From CAZFGK01 sp964518635 (GTDB lineage Bacteria > Zixibacteria > MSB-5A5 > GN15 > FEB-12), in the NCBI GenBank assembly GCA_964518635.1, contig CAZFGK010000002.1, positions 1 through 64,000 on the forward strand: a stretch of 64,000 bases of DNA. The letters run 5' to 3'. The position numbers and the translations under genes were made by a program. The first letter of the stretch is position 1. Every line of letters begins with the position of its first letter. Positions 61,797 through 64,000 of this stretch are shown piece after piece. The notes below the pieces were generated by a model. The model did no database searches, was not told the origin of the DNA, and saw nothing but the letters and a program-made list of their open reading frames with translations.

Positions 61797-63236
61797 ATGT
61801 GGATGACCATGTTTCGAAAAGAGCTTGCCGATCTGTTGCAGCAACGCCGCTATCTGCTCCTGATGGGAGCCGTACTCCTCGTCAGTGCAATTACCAGCTA
61901 TCTCTCCGTGCAGGAATACCAGCAGGCACAAAAACATGCCTCCGCGGTAGCAGCGGCGCATCAACTGATTCTCGCTCAAACCACCAGCCCGAGTTCCCTT
62001 TCGCAACTGGCAGTTCGTCGACCGAGTGCGATAGAAATTATTGCGCCTGGAGTGAGCTATGATCTCGGGCGAATGGCAACGATTCGTTCTGACGAAATTG
62101 GTGATCTGACCGGATCACTCTATACGCAGGAGCCACTCTTCGCACTCGTGCGCACCATCGATCCGATCTATGTCATTCAGATCGTGCTCTCATTGGTCGC
62201 ACTCCTTCTTAGTCATGGACTGATCAGTCAGGAGCGAGAGCAGGGCACTCTTCGGCTTCTCTTCTCACACCCGATATCCCGACTGACCGTCTATCTCTCA
62301 AAAGGTCTCGCGAGTCTTACCGCCTTACTCCCTATGCTCGCTGTCACATTGCTGTTGCCACTCGCACTTGGACTCGTTAGCGGTCTGAACTTTTCCGCAG
62401 ACGATCTTGTCCATCTGGCAGGGATCGGACTTTGTTCCCTTCTCTATCTGGCAATCTGCGTCGCAATCGGCATGGCCTGTTCGATCTGGTGGCAAAGTGC
62501 GCGTATGAGTCTGCTGGGTGCACTTTCGATCTGGCTGCTCCTCTGTCTGGCGTGGCCGCGACTGGGTGTCACCATCGCCCGCATGATATCTCCAACTGGA
62601 ACTGAAGCGGAAGTTGCCGCCGAGACTGCTGCATTCGAAAATGACCGCTGGCGTGAGTTTGAGAATTCGCTAACTAGCCTTGATCGAAATCCCAACCCCC
62701 ATTCCACTGAAGAACAGGAATGGGCAAATCTGCAACTCTCCGATTCTCTTCGCCGCGCTGCAGAGGATGCTATCGCCCAATATCGCAACCGTCTACGCGA
62801 GAATCTTATCCGTCAACAAGAGACACAGCATCGCACCGCAATGATTCTCGCCCGTATGTCCCCGTCATCGGCGTTGACACTGGCTAGTAGTCGACTGGCG
62901 GGGACCGATCCGGATCTGGCGGTTCGCTACTATGACGCTCTCAAACTCTCTCATGAAAAATTCCGGACCTATTACGAAGAGGTTTCGAAGACCGTTGAGG
63001 ACAACAATCGCTTTTCGATATCGGTCGAAACTCGGGATGGCGTCCCTACGATGAAGGTCGATGTCCCACGAAAAAGTGATCCGATGGATCTCTCGAACAT
63101 GCCGACCTTTGCCCCGCCTTCGGCGAATTCGAAGATGGCTGGTCAGGTCGCACTCGACTTTGTCGGGCTGATCGGCGCCCTGTCGTTATTTGGATTGCTC
63201 GGTCTCGGGAGATTTCTCCGGGCTGATTTGCGGTAG
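61797..63236 (+). CDS. ABC-2-type permease (second of paralogous pair)
   Basis: This 479-residue protein is a clear paralogue of the preceding permease. It has IIAPGVSYDLGRMATIRS after the first helix, then LISQEREQGTLRLLFSHPISRLTVYLSKGLASL as the coupling motif, five central helices, a long charged loop (about 270-450) and a last helix. Shared motifs in the same order indicate duplication within the operon. It ends the operon, 48 nt before tRNA-Leu on the opposite strand. Confidence 0.9.
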   Translation: MWMTMFRKELADLLQQRRYLLLMGAVLLVSAITSYLSVQEYQQAQKHASAVAAAHQLILAQTTSPSSLSQLAVRRPSAIEIIAPGVSYDLGRMATIRSDEIGDLTGSLYTQEPLFALVRTIDPIYVIQIVLSLVALLLSHGLISQEREQGTLRLLFSHPISRLTVYLSKGLASLTALLPMLAVTLLLPLALGLVSGLNFSADDLVHLAGIGLCSLLYLAICVAIGMACSIWWQSARMSLLGALSIWLLLCLAWPRLGVTIARMISPTGTEAEVAAETAAFENDRWREFENSLTSLDRNPNPHSTEEQEWANLQLSDSLRRAAEDAIAQYRNRLRENLIRQQETQHRTAMILARMSPSSALTLASSRLAGTDPDLAVRYYDALKLSHEKFRTYYEEVSKTVEDNNRFSISVETRDGVPTMKVDVPRKSDPMDLSNMPTFAPPSANSKMAGQVALDFVGLIGALSLFGLLGLGRFLRADLR

Positions 63237-63284
63237 GCGAATCAGATTATGGTGACTTTTGGGGGGAAAGCGGGGCTGAAAAAA

Positions 63285-63368
63285 TGCCGAAGGGGGGACT
63301 CGAACCCCCACACCCTTGCGAGTACTGCGCCCTGAACGCAGCGCGTCTACCAATTTCACCACTTCGGC
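63285..63368 (-). tRNA. tRNA-Leu (anticodon CAG)
   Basis: The 84-nt minus-strand sequence is a class II tRNA. The acceptor stem is GCCGAAG/CTTCGGC with discriminator A. The D arm contains AAATTGGTAGACGC as usual for leucine. The anticodon stem is CTGCG/CGCAG with loop TTCAGGG, giving anticodon CAG. A long variable arm (TACTCGCAAGGGTG) and a T arm with GGTTCGAGTCC follow. CCA is not encoded. Six T residues directly follow, a possible termination signal. Confidence 0.95.
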
Positions 63369-63507
63369 AGCAGTTGTAGTCAGGAAGGGGGAAAGTATGA
63401 GCCACGCGGGGATTGCGCAAGTCCGCCGCTGGACTGCGCTAGACGTAACCCGAGAGCTCGGATGACTCTTCATTCGTGGCCGGGCTTGCGGCCCGGGTTC
63501 CCGTGTC

Positions 63508-63552
63508 TCATAAATCTCAATAAGCAGAAACCCTGATCTGGTGATCAGGGCC
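63508..63552 (+). repeat. 45-bp dispersed hairpin repeat, copy 1
   Basis: This copy matches the one at 63821-63865 at 43 of 45 positions. The core CCCTGATC-TGGT-GATCAGGG is an eight-pair hairpin preceded by AAGCAGAAA. Conservation extends well outside the hairpin, so it is a defined repeat unit rather than a chance palindrome. Confidence 0.85.
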
Positions 63553-63597
63553 TCCGGACTCTTGGAGTATTCTCCACAGAATAAGGCACCCCTAGTC

Positions 63598-63627
63598 GGG
63601 TGGCACACCCGTTCTGACGGGTGTGAA
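63598..63627 (+). repeat. GGGTGGCACACCC hairpin repeat, copy A
   Basis: GGGTGG is followed by the hairpin CACACCCG-TTCTGA-CGGGTGTG and AA. A second copy lies inverted at 63782-63812. The stem bases next to the loop differ between copies yet stay paired. Confidence 0.75.
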
Positions 63628-63781
63628 GTCGGTGATGCCTCCTTCGCTTATTGATTTTTCGTCTAAGTTCATCCTAGGATGCAGAGCTAAATTTGCACGA
63701 TGTTTTGCACTCGTCGAGTCATGGCTAATGGATATTCTCCTTTCGTCATGTTCGCCCAAAATTTGAAGACCACGTCACTGA

Positions 63782-63812
63782 TTCACACCCATAAGAATGG
63801 GTGTGCCACCCA
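63782..63812 (-). repeat. GGGTGGCACACCC hairpin repeat, copy B (inverted)
   Basis: On the minus strand this reads GGGTGGCACACCC, then ATTCTTAT, then GGGTGTGAA, the inverted partner of copy A. The stem CACACCCAT/ATGGGTGTG keeps pairing with different bases near the loop. It directly precedes copy 2 of the 45-bp repeat. Confidence 0.75.
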
Positions 63813-63820
63813 GAAGTGAC

Positions 63821-63865
63821 TCCTAAATCTCAAAAAGCAGAAACCCTGATCTGGTGATCAGGGCC
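63821..63865 (+). repeat. 45-bp dispersed hairpin repeat, copy 2
   Basis: Second copy of the repeat at 63508-63552, in the same orientation and with two substitutions, both outside the hairpin. It ends seven bases before the stop codon of the truncated gene on the minus strand, so it could serve as that gene's transcription end or 3' stabiliser. Confidence 0.85.
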
Positions 63866-63872
63866 ACCAATT

Positions 63873-64000
63873 CTAAGATTGCTCTTGCTCTTTAAACCTG
63901 ATTATCGTGCCCAGCATAGACTTCACCAAAGGAAAGGAAGCAAGACATGCGATCAGCAGCAGAATAACTGCGATTATTGGATAAAGACCTTGTGCAAGTA
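63873..64000 (-). CDS. C-terminal end of a membrane protein gene (truncated by the window)
   Basis: An open minus-strand frame enters from the window edge and ends at TAG (63875-63873). The 41 visible residues include a strongly hydrophobic helix, LYPIIAVILLLIACLASFPLV, followed by a short polar tail ending FKEQEQS. The composition is what a final transmembrane helix with a cytoplasmic tail looks like. The family cannot be told from this fragment. Confidence 0.55.
   Translation of the reverse strand, partial: LAQGLYPIIAVILLLIACLASFPLVKSMLGTIIRFKEQEQS

Larger units (their letters stand above)
63369..63872. other. Gene-free interval with hairpin repeats
   Basis: This 504-nt interval between tRNA-Leu and the truncated membrane-protein gene shows no convincing coding frame. 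Besides the two repeat families listed separately it holds a GC-rich hairpin, CCGGGC-TTGCG-GCCCGG, near 63481-63497, and a 12-bp palindrome CATCCTAGGATG at 63670-63681. Its makeup is that of an intergenic repeat cluster. Confidence 0.6.

Noticed and set aside
63186..63608. 140-codon minus-strand reading frame
   Set aside because: It spans tRNA-Leu, the end of the permease gene on the other strand and a repeat; no domain-like content.
63687..63749. Short minus-strand frame with GGAG-like site (MTKGEY start)
   Set aside because: About 20 codons, no recognisable features and lying in a repeat-rich gap; not enough to call a gene.
63508..63865. CRISPR-like repeat array
   Set aside because: Only two copies of the 45-bp unit, 268 bp apart, with no regular spacers and no cas genes.

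Overview
The window looks like a chromosomal segment of a Gram-negative bacterium, probably from the FCB superphylum (Ignavibacteria, Calditrichaeota or Zixibacteria-like). The clues are a secreted metalloprotease ending in a NYPNPFNP-type sorting domain of the type IX secretion style, a TonB-dependent receptor and other outer-membrane proteins, two RND/MacA-type adaptor systems, and a SufCBD-S-U-T cluster headed by an Rrf2 regulator. I cannot assign a genus. Base composition looks even throughout. I see no phage, transposase or CRISPR array.

Layout. 0.2-6.8 kb: a complete suf iron-sulfur assembly operon with a Rieske ferredoxin between sufD and sufS. 6.9-13.7 kb: a TonB-dependent receptor followed by a MacAB/Lol-like set (adaptor, ATPase, two FtsX-type permeases). 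13.8-18.2 kb: a HpnI-like glycosyltransferase, a GNAT-fold protein and the secreted M43 metalloprotease. 18.3-21.9 kb (minus): cupredoxin, orphan histidine kinase, outer-membrane barrel. 22-23 kb: an exported DUF3298-like protein directly behind tRNA-Gln. 23.2-34.0 kb (minus): a tightly packed sugar-phosphate operon (rpe, pgi, tkt, gnd, zwf, opcA, ybjQ-like, pgl, glk, thiN), with queG upstream on the same strand. 35-37.6 kb: ornithine aminotransferase behind a long structured leader, and a DMT permease. 37.7-42.4 kb (minus): a Ser/Thr kinase with TPRs and an FHA-GAF-SpoIIE phosphatase, coupled to queF. 42.9-44.8 kb: queC, queE and queD, which with queF and queG give most of the queuosine pathway. 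44.9-52.3 kb: TerC, an RND pump with lipoprotein adaptor, and a Kef-type antiporter. 52.5-54.6 kb: a membrane-anchored MsrB-MsrA fusion and an ArsR/SRPBCC pair. 54.6-63.2 kb: a two-component system divergent from a five-gene operon (double-PDZ protein, NEW3-domain protein with an adaptor-like helical hairpin, ABC ATPase, two paralogous ABC-2 permeases). 63.3-64 kb: tRNA-Leu, dispersed hairpin repeats, and the end of a truncated membrane-protein gene.

How the genes work together. The sugar-phosphate operon is nearly a self-contained oxidative pentose phosphate module: glucose activation (glk), NADPH production (zwf with its activator opcA, pgl, gnd), carbon recycling (rpe, tkt, pgi), and thiN to make the thiamine diphosphate that transketolase needs. 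Transaldolase is absent, and the glucokinase has lost the first ATP-phosphate loop. The most unusual items are a 12-bp hairpin that appears to bring a distant Shine-Dalgarno sequence up to the MacA-like start codon, several promoters placed so close to start codons that leaderless mRNAs are expected, the structured leader of ornithine aminotransferase, and the PDZ/NEW3/ABC-2 operon. All functional statements come from reading the sequence; no database search was run.
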